Source: an uncultured Alistipes sp. (GTDB taxonomy: Bacteria > Bacteroidota > Bacteroidia > Bacteroidales > Rikenellaceae). From it: a DNA stretch of 64,000 nucleotides. The translations under genes were made by a program, and so were the position numbers. The notes beneath the pieces were generated by a model. That model worked only from the letters and a program-made list of their open reading frames with translations, was not told the DNA's origin and did no database searches. Shown piece after piece: positions 26,198-34,338 of this stretch; position 1 is the stretch's first letter; each line of letters opens with the position of its first letter. The stretch covers positions 248,001 to 312,000 of the forward strand of contig CANQGQ010000001.1 of the NCBI GenBank assembly GCA_947623305.1, given 5' to 3'.

Positions 26198-26878
26198 ATG
26201 ACGAAACACCGGATTTTAGTGGTCGACGACGAAGAGTCGCTCTGCGAAATACTGCAATTCAATCTGGAGGTTGAGGGCTACGAGGTCGACACGGCCGACA
26301 GCGCCGAACAGGCCCTCGCGATGAATCCCGAACGTTATTCGCTCATCCTGCTCGACGTGATGATGGGCGAGATGAGCGGTTTCCACATGGCGCAGCTGCT
26401 GCGGGCCGATCCGAAGACGGCGCACATCCCCATCATCTTCTGCACGGCGAAGGATTCCGAAGACGACACAGTGGCCGGTCTGAACCTCGGCGCGGACGAT
26501 TACATCACCAAACCGTTTTCCGTGCGGGAGGTTCTGGCGCGCGTCAAAAGCGTGCTGCGCCGCACGGCCGCCCAAGAGACTGCCGAGGATCTGCTCGGGT
26601 TCGAGGGGTTGCAACTGGATCGGCTTCGCAAGCGGTGCCTGCTCGACGGTCAGAAGGTGCCCCTCACAAAAAAAGAGTTCGAGATATTGGCCCTGCTGCT
26701 CGCACATCGCGGCGTCATCTTCTCGCGCGAGACGATTTTGCAGCGGGTCTGGAGCGACGAGGTGGTGGTGCTCGACCGCACGGTCGATGTCAACATCACG
26801 CGCCTGCGCCGCAAAATCGGTCGCTACGGCGAACACATCGTTACGCGTTCAGGATATGGCTACGGATTCGAAGCGTAG
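26198..26878 (+). CDS. OmpR/PhoB-type response regulator
   Basis: ATG 26198 gives 226 residues (an in-frame TTG at 26174 lies inside the promoter box and is not used). Receiver domain: VVDDEES, phospho-acceptor Asp in LILLDVMM (about 53), Thr in CTAKD and Lys in ITKPF. The C-terminal winged helix has LTKKEFEILALLLAHRG, RTVDVNITRLRRKIG and GYGYGFEA. Stop and kinase start overlap by 23 bp, so the pair is translationally coupled. It may respond to envelope or phosphate-like cues as PhoB relatives do; the signal cannot be read. No PUL-specific hybrid sensor exists in the window, so it could serve either neighbouring locus, but that is speculation. Confidence 0.92.
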   Translation: MTKHRILVVDDEESLCEILQFNLEVEGYEVDTADSAEQALAMNPERYSLILLDVMMGEMSGFHMAQLLRADPKTAHIPIIFCTAKDSEDDTVAGLNLGADDYITKPFSVREVLARVKSVLRRTAAQETAEDLLGFEGLQLDRLRKRCLLDGQKVPLTKKEFEILALLLAHRGVIFSRETILQRVWSDEVVVLDRTVDVNITRLRRKIGRYGEHIVTRSGYGYGFEA

Positions 26879-28301
26879 ACTGGCCTACCATCGGCGGCTT
26901 TTCCTGCTGTTGCTGACTTTTTCGTGGACACTCGTGGCCTGTTTCGTTGTATTCCAGTACGGACGCGAGAAACATTTCAAGACCGAACGGTTCGACGCCG
27001 ACCTGCAGTTGCTCAATCTCCGGCTTCTGTCTGCCCTCGCCGAAGGGACGACGCCCGACCGCCTTTTCGACAGTCTGCGGGATTCTTTGCCCGATCTGCG
27101 CATTACACTGATCGGACTTTCGGGAGAGGTGTTCTACGATTCATCGGTCGATTCGCTGACCGACAACCATCGCGACCGGCCCGAAATCGTTCGGGCGCTG
27201 GCCCACGGCAGCGGATACACGTTCCGCCGACGCTCCCGAACGACCGACCGCAACTACTTCTACTCAGCCATGCGAAGCGATACGACGATCATTCGCACGG
27301 CCGTACCCTACTCCGTCTCCCTGCACGAAGTGTTGGCGGCCGATCGCGGATTCGTGTGGTTCATGCTGAGCATCACGCTCTTGATGAGCTTCGCGGCCTA
27401 CTTCGCCACACGCCGCCTGGGCCGCAACATGACGCGGCTCGACGATTTCGCCCGCCGGGCCGAACGCGGCGACCGCATCGACGACGAAGCGGCCTTTCCC
27501 AACGACGAATTGGGCAGCATTTCGAACCATATCATCCGGCTTTACGCCCGATTGCAGCGGACGATCGCCGACCGCGACCGCGAACATGCCGCCGCGCTGC
27601 ACGAGGAGCAGGAGAAAATCCGCATCAAAAAACAGCTCACCAACAACATCAACCACGAATTGAAAACGCCGGTAGCTTCGATTCAGGGCTATTTGGAGAC
27701 GCTGCTCGCACATCCCGAAATGGACGAACGGCAGCGCATCGTCTTTCTCGAAAAGAGCCATGCGCAGAGCGAGCGGCTGCGGCGCCTGCTGGTCGACGTT
27801 TCGACCATCACGCGCATGGACGAAGGAAGCCGCGCGATTCAGAAAGAGCCCGTTTCGTTGAACGAACTGATTGCGGAGATCGCGGCGGACATGGAACTGC
27901 GGCCGGCGGGACAACGCATGCAGATGGAAATCGACCTGCCCGAGCCGATCGAGGTCATGGGCAATCCGTCGCTATTAGGGTCGATTTTCCGCAACCTCAC
28001 GGACAACGCGGTCGCCTATTCGGGCGGCGACCGCATCTTGATCCGGCTGGTCGAAAACACCGACGAACTGTGCACCTTGCTCTTCGCCGACAACGGTACC
28101 GGCGTTTCCGAGGAGCATCTGCCCTACCTTTTCGAACGCTTCTACCGCATCGACAAGGGACGGTCGCGCAAGATGGGCGGCACCGGATTGGGGCTTTCCA
28201 TCGTCAAGAACGCCGTGCTGTTGCACGGCGGCACCATCACCGTCAGCAACCGACCGGAAGGCGGTCTCGCATTCGTCTTCTCCCTGCGCAAAAAGGGCTG
28301 A
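26856..28301 (+). CDS. Sensor histidine kinase (PhoR/EnvZ-like)
   Basis: 481 residues from ATG 26856. Membrane segments at about 13-31 (LFLLLLTFSWTLVACFVVF) and about 165-183 (FVWFMLSITLLMSFAAYFA) bracket a periplasmic sensor of about 130 residues. A HAMP-like linker follows (RRLGRNMTRLDDFARRAERGD), then H-box NHELKTPVASIQGYLETLL, N-box FRNLTDNAVAYSGG, and G boxes FADNGTG and GGTGLGLSIVKNA. All catalytic motifs are present. Cognate of the regulator whose end it overlaps. Confidence 0.92.
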   Translation: MATDSKRRLAYHRRLFLLLLTFSWTLVACFVVFQYGREKHFKTERFDADLQLLNLRLLSALAEGTTPDRLFDSLRDSLPDLRITLIGLSGEVFYDSSVDSLTDNHRDRPEIVRALAHGSGYTFRRRSRTTDRNYFYSAMRSDTTIIRTAVPYSVSLHEVLAADRGFVWFMLSITLLMSFAAYFATRRLGRNMTRLDDFARRAERGDRIDDEAAFPNDELGSISNHIIRLYARLQRTIADRDREHAAALHEEQEKIRIKKQLTNNINHELKTPVASIQGYLETLLAHPEMDERQRIVFLEKSHAQSERLRRLLVDVSTITRMDEGSRAIQKEPVSLNELIAEIAADMELRPAGQRMQMEIDLPEPIEVMGNPSLLGSIFRNLTDNAVAYSGGDRILIRLVENTDELCTLLFADNGTGVSEEHLPYLFERFYRIDKGRSRKMGGTGLGLSIVKNAVLLHGGTITVSNRPEGGLAFVFSLRKKG

Positions 28302-28381
28302 CCCCGACAGCCGGCAACCGCATCGAATTCGCCGACAGCCTCCCTATTATAAGATTGGGAAGCATCTATTTTAGGCTTGCA

Positions 28382-28465
28382 AAATGGCGGGACGCAGCCT
28401 GCGAGGGGAGCGTAGCGAGCCTCGCCCGCCGAGGCTGCGGCTCGCGCGGCTTTATAAAGCCGCAA
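28382..28465. repeat. Palindromic dispersed repeat, copy 1
   Basis: GC-rich, contains CGAGGCTGCGGCTCGCGCGGCT and the hairpin GCGGCTTTATAAAGCCGC (28447-28464). The same pattern in reverse orientation occurs at 62236-62290. It probably also terminates transcription between the convergent kinase and GH53 genes. Confidence 0.6.
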
Positions 28466-28508
28466 ACAGCCATTTCAACAACTAACAAGCCGATAGTAAA
28501 TACTCCTA

Positions 28509-29594
28509 TTATTTATAACGGCTCAAGTCGAACGGCTCGAGCGCAGCGGAAGGACGCCCGTCGTCGGTAAACGCCCCTTTCGAGTAATGACCGAATCCAC
28601 CGTAACACTCCGGCTCCCAATAGAAGATTCCGAGACACCGCCCGTCGGTCTCCTGCATTGCCCGCCGGAACAGGTCGTCGAAGCAGGTCCGGGCCGTATC
28701 CGGATCGCTCCGCTCCATACCGACCTCGACGATCATGCAATCCGTCCCGTAACACGCCGCCAACGTACGAATCGCAGCGATCATCGCCGCATTGCTCCGA
28801 CTCCAGGTGGCCGCCTCGGGATAAAGCGACATCCCGATCACGTCCCATTTGCCGCCGTACCGTTTCAATCCGTCGAACAACCAGATAAAATGTTTCGGTT
28901 CATCGCCGCGATCGAGGTGCACGATTACCTTCGCTTCAGGATAGACCGATTTCACTGCCTCGTAGCCAGCCGTCGTCAGTTGAGCATAGTTAGCCATGTT
29001 CGTGCTCGCCTTTCCCATGGGCCACAGCATGCCGTCCGAGGTCTCGTTGCCGACCTGCACCCATTCGACCTGCACGCCGGCCGCCTTCAAGGCCGAAAGC
29101 ACGTCGACCGTATGATCGGACAGCGCCCGCTTCATCCGATCGAGCGCATAACCCGACCAAGCCGCCGGAATAGGCTGCTTGGCGGGATCGGCCCATAAAT
29201 CGCTGTAATGGAAGTCGATCAGCAGGCGCATACCCAGGGCCTGCGCCCGACGGGCCTTCTCCACGACATCGGCCTTGGCGCACCAGCCGTCGGACGGATC
29301 GACCCACACGCGCAGCCGGATGGCATTCATGCCGATCTCCTTCATCAAGGCCGTGCATTCGCGTCGTTCGCCCGCCGCATTGTAAAATTCGACCCCCGCC
29401 TGCTCCATTTCGGTTACCCTGCTGATGTCGGCGCCGGAAGCGAATTCGACGACCGGCACAGAAGGTTTCTGCTCCTCTTCGGGAGGCGGCGTCTCTCCCT
29501 TTTGACAAGCGACCGCACATAAACAAACCAAACCGCCGATCATCCGGCCGATCCATTTCATGCGTTTCATCCGTTCCATACGCCTCGAGATCAT
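28509..29594 (-). CDS. GH53 endo-beta-1,4-galactanase, lipoprotein
   Basis: ATG 29594 overlaps the TGA of the upstream GH53 gene as ATGA, so the start is clear; 361 residues. Signal peptide with lipobox AVAC. The (beta/alpha)8 barrel of family 53 is visible: GADIS, IRLRVWVDPSDGW, FHYSDLWADPAKQ, acid/base Glu in QVGNETSDGMLWP, IGMSLYP, nucleophile Glu in MIVEVGME and the C-terminal FYWEPECYGG. Hydrolyses beta-1,4-galactan side chains of pectin, probably on the cell surface given the lipid anchor. Second gene of a two-gene operon of homologues; the pair may differ in location or chain-length preference. Confidence 0.93.
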   Translation of the reverse strand: MISRRMERMKRMKWIGRMIGGLVCLCAVACQKGETPPPEEEQKPSVPVVEFASGADISRVTEMEQAGVEFYNAAGERRECTALMKEIGMNAIRLRVWVDPSDGWCAKADVVEKARRAQALGMRLLIDFHYSDLWADPAKQPIPAAWSGYALDRMKRALSDHTVDVLSALKAAGVQVEWVQVGNETSDGMLWPMGKASTNMANYAQLTTAGYEAVKSVYPEAKVIVHLDRGDEPKHFIWLFDGLKRYGGKWDVIGMSLYPEAATWSRSNAAMIAAIRTLAACYGTDCMIVEVGMERSDPDTARTCFDDLFRRAMQETDGRCLGIFYWEPECYGGFGHYSKGAFTDDGRPSAALEPFDLSRYK

Positions 29595-30691
29595 TGCATA
29601 CGACCCTTCAGACGGTTCGCCGCCTCGGTAAAGGCATCCATGATGCGGGTCGGCCGGTCGTTCTGGAAAGCACCGAGCGCATACCCTCCGTGGCAACATT
29701 CGGGCGCCCAGTAGAAGACCCCTTTGCACCGATGATCCGTATCGTTCAGGGCGGCATCAATCAATTGCGACAAAAATTCGTACCCTTCATCCGGCTTTGC
29801 CGCTTCGACGCCCGTTTCGACGATCATCACGTCGCAGCCGTACTTCGCACCGATCCGCCTGATGTTTTCGATGCTGTCCCGCAACGTCGATGCCGCATCG
29901 GGTTCCTTGCCGCTCTGCATCGCCCAATACGGATAGACGCTCATGCCGATCATATCCCATCGGGCACCGTAATGTTTCAGCCCGTCAAACATCGTGTCGT
30001 AGAGCACAGGGTCGAACCCATTGTCGAGATGCACGATCACGGTCGCATCGGGATAGACCGACTTCACGGCCTCGTAGCCCGCATCGGTCAATCCGGCATA
30101 CTGCTCCATGTTGTCGCGATGTCCGACGGGCCACAGCATACCGTTGGAGGTTTCATTGCCCACCTGCGCCCACTTCACCTCGATGCCGTTCTCCTTGAGC
30201 AGCCGGAGCGTCTCGGCGGTATGGCGAGCGAGCGCCTGCTTCATCGTTTCGTAATCCATTTCGGCCCAGGCCGCCGGAATGTTCTGTTTAGCGGGATCGG
30301 CCCACCAGTCGCTGTAATGGAAACAGAGCATGACGGCCATGTCGTTCTGCTTGGCGCGACGGGCCATCTCGAGCACATCTTCCTTGCTGCTCCAGCCTCC
30401 TTTCGGATCGACCCACACGCGCAGACGAACGGCATTCAGGCCGAGCTCCTTCATCAGCCGAGTGTTCTCCGTCCGCACACCGTCGCGATTGTAGGAATAG
30501 ATTCCCTGGCTTTCGAGGTGCGTGGTCGCACTGATGTCGCCGCCCAGCCAAAATTCGTCCGTTGTTTTTCGGGCTTCGGGTTCCCGCTCCACCGACCGCC
30601 CCGAAAGCGGGACGCAGACGGTTCCGACCAATCCTCCGACGACGAGCCATCGCCGAAGCATGCTTGTTTTTAAAAATTTTAAGTATTCCAT
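29591..30691 (-). CDS. GH53 endo-beta-1,4-galactanase, secreted
   Basis: 366 residues, about 60% identical by eye to the downstream GH53. Signal peptide of Sec type; no Cys at the cleavage region, so probably periplasmic or otherwise not lipidated. Motifs: GGDISATTHLE, VRLRVWVDPKGGW, FHYSDWWADPAKQ, acid/base Glu in QVGNETSNGMLWP, nucleophile in MIVETGVE and FYWAPECCHGG. Transcribed from its own strong promoter (30749-30780, minus strand), divergent from SusC. Releases galacto-oligosaccharides. Confidence 0.93.
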   Translation of the reverse strand: MEYLKFLKTSMLRRWLVVGGLVGTVCVPLSGRSVEREPEARKTTDEFWLGGDISATTHLESQGIYSYNRDGVRTENTRLMKELGLNAVRLRVWVDPKGGWSSKEDVLEMARRAKQNDMAVMLCFHYSDWWADPAKQNIPAAWAEMDYETMKQALARHTAETLRLLKENGIEVKWAQVGNETSNGMLWPVGHRDNMEQYAGLTDAGYEAVKSVYPDATVIVHLDNGFDPVLYDTMFDGLKHYGARWDMIGMSVYPYWAMQSGKEPDAASTLRDSIENIRRIGAKYGCDVMIVETGVEAAKPDEGYEFLSQLIDAALNDTDHRCKGVFYWAPECCHGGYALGAFQNDRPTRIMDAFTEAANRLKGRMQ

Positions 30692-30748
30692 CTTGTTTTC
30701 GTTTGTGGTACTTTCGATCGTTTTCTTCCATCATCGGATTATCTCTTA

Positions 30749-30780
30749 CAAATATAACGATTTTTCTAAATATCGCCCAA
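30749..30780 (-). promoter_or_regulatory. Promoter of the GH53 operon
   Basis: On the minus strand TTGG, a 20-base spacer, then TATATTTG (plus-strand CAAATATA at 30749-30756 and CCAA at 30777-30780). It is 58 bases before ATG 30691 and has the same architecture as the SusC and GH2 promoters of this locus. Confidence 0.7.
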
Positions 30781-30862
30781 CCGATCCCTTTTTACCTTAT
30801 ATTTAAAACCTATCCATGCAACCGTTTTCGACCGATATTTTCTCGAAAAAATAAAAATATTC

Positions 30863-30894
30863 TTGGCGTATTTAAAAATTTATTGTTATATTTG
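30863..30894 (+). promoter_or_regulatory. Promoter of the SusC/SusD operon
   Basis: TTGG 30863-30866, 20-base spacer, TATATTTG 30887-30894. The leader of about 215 bases to ATG 31116 includes the hairpin CGAAAAG-AA-CTTTTCG at 30921-30936 and is otherwise A-rich. Confidence 0.75.
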
Positions 30895-31115
30895 TGTTAC
30901 AATTTTTTGCGAAAAAGCCTCGAAAAGAACTTTTCGCAGTGTTTGTCGGCGTCTTATACGACAGCTTGCTCCGTAAAAGAGAATTGGGAGCATTCGGAAA
31001 GACCGATAAGAGACCGAACCGAACAAACGAAAAACAAACGACCGAAAAACAAGAGAAAAAGACGAAAAACCTGTTCCACAATTTAACCTAAATTACTTAC
31101 TAATTCAATTACAAC

Positions 31116-34100
31116 ATGATGACAACAAGACTTTTACATTGTTGTACCGCATGGGGGGGGGAACTCCGGCGGTTGTTCTTTGTTGCATTGTTCTCGATGC
31201 TGACGTTGGGTGCGGCGGCACAGGGCAATTCGATCAAAGGTAATGTCGTCGATGCAACGGGTCAACCGGTGATCGGCGCAAGCGTTCTCGTGAAAGGGAC
31301 GTTGAACGGCGCCAACACCGACATCGACGGTAACTTTCAGTTGAACAATGTTCCGGCGAATGCAACGATCGAGGTATCGTTCGTCGGTTACAAGACGGTC
31401 GAGACGGTAGCCGTTCCGAGCAAGACGTTCTACAACATCACACTCGAGGAGGACACCGCCACCTTGGACGAGGTCGTCGTAGTCGGTTACGGTGTCCAGA
31501 AGAAGAGCGACGTAACGGGTGCATTGACCCGCGTAGGCGCCGAGGAGCTGAACACCAAGCCCGTCATGAATGCCTTCGAGGCTTTGCAGGGTAAGGCCGC
31601 CGGCGTCGACATCACGTCGAACCAGCGTCCGGGTGAAATCGGTTCGATCCGCATCCGCGGTAACCGTTCGCTGAACGCATCGAACGCGCCGTTGTACGTT
31701 GTCGACGGGGTGCCTTTGAGCGCCGGCGGCATCGAGACACTGAACCCGCGCGACATCGAATCCATCGACATTTTGAAGGATGCTTCGTCGACCGCCATCT
31801 ACGGTTCGCGCGGTGCCAACGGTGTCGTTCTCGTAACGACCAAACGCGGTAAGGTAGGCCAATTCTCGCTGAACTACTCGGGTACGGTAACGGTCGAGCA
31901 CCTGAAGGACTTGCAGCCTTCGATGAGCGCCAGCGACATGATCACGTTCGTGCGTTGGTCGAAGTACAATGCCAATCCCGACATCAACCCGCGCGGCGAC
32001 CAGCCCGACTACGAACACGATAAGACCTATTTCACTGGCAACCCGGGTTGGGCAAATGTGGAAAAAGGCTGGGTCAACGGCGTATGGGATCCGTCGAAGG
32101 TTACCGACTACGACTGGGGCGACCTCGTAACGAAGACGGGCATCACCCACGAACACACGTTGAGCGGTTCGGGCGGTACGGAGAACGTCCAGGGTTCGTT
32201 CTCGTTCGGTTACTTGAGCAACGACGGTACGCAGAAGGGACAGGAATATCAGCGTTACAACTTCGCTTCGACGGTCGACGTAACCCCGAAATCGTGGTTC
32301 AAGATGGGGGCGTCGGTCAACCTCTCCTACACCGAGCAGCAGTACGGTTATTCGCGTACGGGCCAGACCGGCACGAACTCGGGCCCGGTCGACATCTACA
32401 ACGCCGCCAAGGCGCTGCCGAACTACGCACTGCCCTACGACGAAGACGGTGAGATCATCAACCTGCCCGCCGGTACGGAAAACAACTCCTACACGGTGAT
32501 GGACGAATGGAAGAAATCGAACGATAACCGCGAGAGCTTCCGCGCATTGGGCAGCTTCTACGCACAGGTCGACTTCGGTGAAATCTGGAAGCCGCTCAAG
32601 GGCTTGAGCTACAAGTTCGCCTTCGGCCCCGACTTCCGCTACCGCCGCAACGGTGTCTTCATCGACGCCTCTTCGGCAGGCCGTGCAGGCGGCAAGAACT
32701 ACGTCAAGTGGGGTGTCGACCGCTACTTCTCGTGGACGCTGGACAACATGATCCTCTACAACCGCCAGTTCGGGAAGCACAACATCGGCGTAACGCTGCT
32801 GCAGTCGGCTTCGAAATACAACCATGAGAACGGCAGCATGTCGGGCAGCGATTATCCTTATCCCTCGATGCTGTGGAACAACATGGGCATCATCGACATC
32901 ACAGACACCAACTACGGTGCCGGCATGGGCACGGGCTTCAGCGAGAATCAGCTGGCTTCCTACATGGCCCGTATCAACTACAACTTCGACGAGCGCTTCC
33001 TGCTGACCGTATCGGGCCGTTACGACGGTTCATCCGTATTGGCCGAGGGTAACAAGTGGTCGTTCTTCCCGTCGGCCGCTTTCGGTTGGCGCATCAACCA
33101 GGAGTCGTGGATGCGCGATGCCGATTGGATCAACAACCTGAAACTGCGTATCGGCGTCGGTACGACGGGTAACTCGTCCGTCGACGCTTACGGCACGCTG
33201 GGTCTCGTTTCGGAGTACAAGATGCCGGGTGCCGGTTACGACAAGAGCACCACGATTCTTGCCACGAACGAGCCCTACTACGTCGATATGGGTAAAAAAG
33301 GGAACAAGATGCCCAACAAGACGTTAGGTTGGGAGAAGACCACGCAGTGGAACTACGGTATCGACTTCGGCTTCTTCGACAACCGCATCATGGGTACGAT
33401 CGATATCTACCACTCGCGCACGAAAGACCTGCTGATGGCCGCCACGATTCCTACGCTGACCGGTTACGCAAATATGATGTCGAACGTCGGCGAAACGAAG
33501 AACTTCGGTATCGAGCTCGGGTTGGACCTCACGCCCGTCCGCACGAAGGACTTCGAATGGGTATCGTCGATCAACACCGCTTACCAGAAGGACGAGATCG
33601 TATCGCTGCTCAACGGCAAACAGGACATGATCGACAACAGCTGGTTCATCGGCCAGTCGATCGGCGTGTTCTTCGACTACGAGCATGCAGGTCTGTGGCA
33701 GGACACCGAGGAAGACCGCGCTCTGATGGAGAAATATAACGCCAACGGACACAAATTCCAACCCGGCAAGGTGCGTCCGGTCGACCAGCCCGATGAAAAC
33801 GGCGAGATCGACTACCGGATCGACGACAACGACCGCGTCATCGTGGGCAACAAGAACCCGAAATGGACGCTGGGCTGGTCGAACACCTTCACGTGGAAGG
33901 GGCTCGAACTGACGCTCGAACTCTACGGCCGCTTCGGCTACATGGTTTCGACCGGCGGACAACTCTTTTCGGGTGCCGCCAACCAGGTGGAAGCCGACTA
34001 CTGGACGCCCGAGCACACCAACTCCGACTGGCAGAAACCTATCTACGACGGCAGCCGAGGCAGCGGCGACGAATACCAAAAATTGTTGGGTTACGAGAAG

Positions 34101-34307
34101 GCCTCGTTCCTGAAGGTGCGCAACCTCTCGTTAGGCTACAACTTCCCGAAGAGCATCTGCAACAAGATCGGTTTCAGCTCGCTGAAAGTTTACGTGCAGG
34201 GCCGCAACTTAGGCAACATCTACTCGTCGATCGACTATTGGGATCTCGACCTCGGCACGAGCTTCTACAACCGCGGTTTCACGATCGGTCTGAACATCGG
34301 TTTCTAA
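31116..34307 (+). CDS. SusC-type TonB-dependent transporter with G9 tract in the signal peptide
   Basis: 1063 residues, readable as written. Signal peptide about 1-36: basic and aromatic start, then W-G-G-E encoded by nine G (31153-31161), then the hydrophobic core LFFVALFSMLTLGAAAQ. A carboxypeptidase-regulatory-like domain (GNVVDATGQPVIGASVLVKG) runs to about residue 120, TonB box DEVVVVGYG is near 128 and the plug is RGNRSLNASNAPLYVVDG. A large barrel ends in GFTIGLNIGF. It should import galactan/arabinan or rhamnogalacturonan oligosaccharides released by the neighbouring enzymes. It pairs with the SusD 31 bp downstream. A change of one G would abolish export, exactly as seen in the other SusC at 12987. 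Confidence 0.95.
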   Translation: MMTTRLLHCCTAWGGELRRLFFVALFSMLTLGAAAQGNSIKGNVVDATGQPVIGASVLVKGTLNGANTDIDGNFQLNNVPANATIEVSFVGYKTVETVAVPSKTFYNITLEEDTATLDEVVVVGYGVQKKSDVTGALTRVGAEELNTKPVMNAFEALQGKAAGVDITSNQRPGEIGSIRIRGNRSLNASNAPLYVVDGVPLSAGGIETLNPRDIESIDILKDASSTAIYGSRGANGVVLVTTKRGKVGQFSLNYSGTVTVEHLKDLQPSMSASDMITFVRWSKYNANPDINPRGDQPDYEHDKTYFTGNPGWANVEKGWVNGVWDPSKVTDYDWGDLVTKTGITHEHTLSGSGGTENVQGSFSFGYLSNDGTQKGQEYQRYNFASTVDVTPKSWFKMGASVNLSYTEQQYGYSRTGQTGTNSGPVDIYNAAKALPNYALPYDEDGEIINLPAGTENNSYTVMDEWKKSNDNRESFRALGSFYAQVDFGEIWKPLKGLSYKFAFGPDFRYRRNGVFIDASSAGRAGGKNYVKWGVDRYFSWTLDNMILYNRQFGKHNIGVTLLQSASKYNHENGSMSGSDYPYPSMLWNNMGIIDITDTNYGAGMGTGFSENQLASYMARINYNFDERFLLTVSGRYDGSSVLAEGNKWSFFPSAAFGWRINQESWMRDADWINNLKLRIGVGTTGNSSVDAYGTLGLVSEYKMPGAGYDKSTTILATNEPYYVDMGKKGNKMPNKTLGWEKTTQWNYGIDFGFFDNRIMGTIDIYHSRTKDLLMAATIPTLTGYANMMSNVGETKNFGIELGLDLTPVRTKDFEWVSSINTAYQKDEIVSLLNGKQDMIDNSWFIGQSIGVFFDYEHAGLWQDTEEDRALMEKYNANGHKFQPGKVRPVDQPDENGEIDYRIDDNDRVIVGNKNPKWTLGWSNTFTWKGLELTLELYGRFGYMVSTGGQLFSGAANQVEADYWTPEHTNSDWQKPIYDGSRGSGDEYQKLLGYEKASFLKVRNLSLGYNFPKSICNKIGFSSLKVYVQGRNLGNIYSSIDYWDLDLGTSFYNRGFTIGLNIGF
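31153..31161 (+). repeat. Homopolymer tract of 9 G in the SusC signal-peptide codons
   Basis: Nine G after CAT and before AACTCC encode part of W-G-G-E. Frame is kept with 9, broken with 8 or 10. Same location relative to the hydrophobic core as the G10 tract at 13042. Confidence 0.9.
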
Positions 34308-34338
34308 TCGCTAACATCAAAAAGAGAGTAAAGAGAGT

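Noticed and set aside
28302..28508. Possible CRISPR-like spacing of palindromes
   Set aside because: The palindromes are unevenly spaced and do not alternate with unique spacers of constant length; no CRISPR array was seen anywhere in the window.
31134..32825. 563-codon antisense frame under the second SusC
   Set aside because: Shadow of a strongly supported SusC gene.
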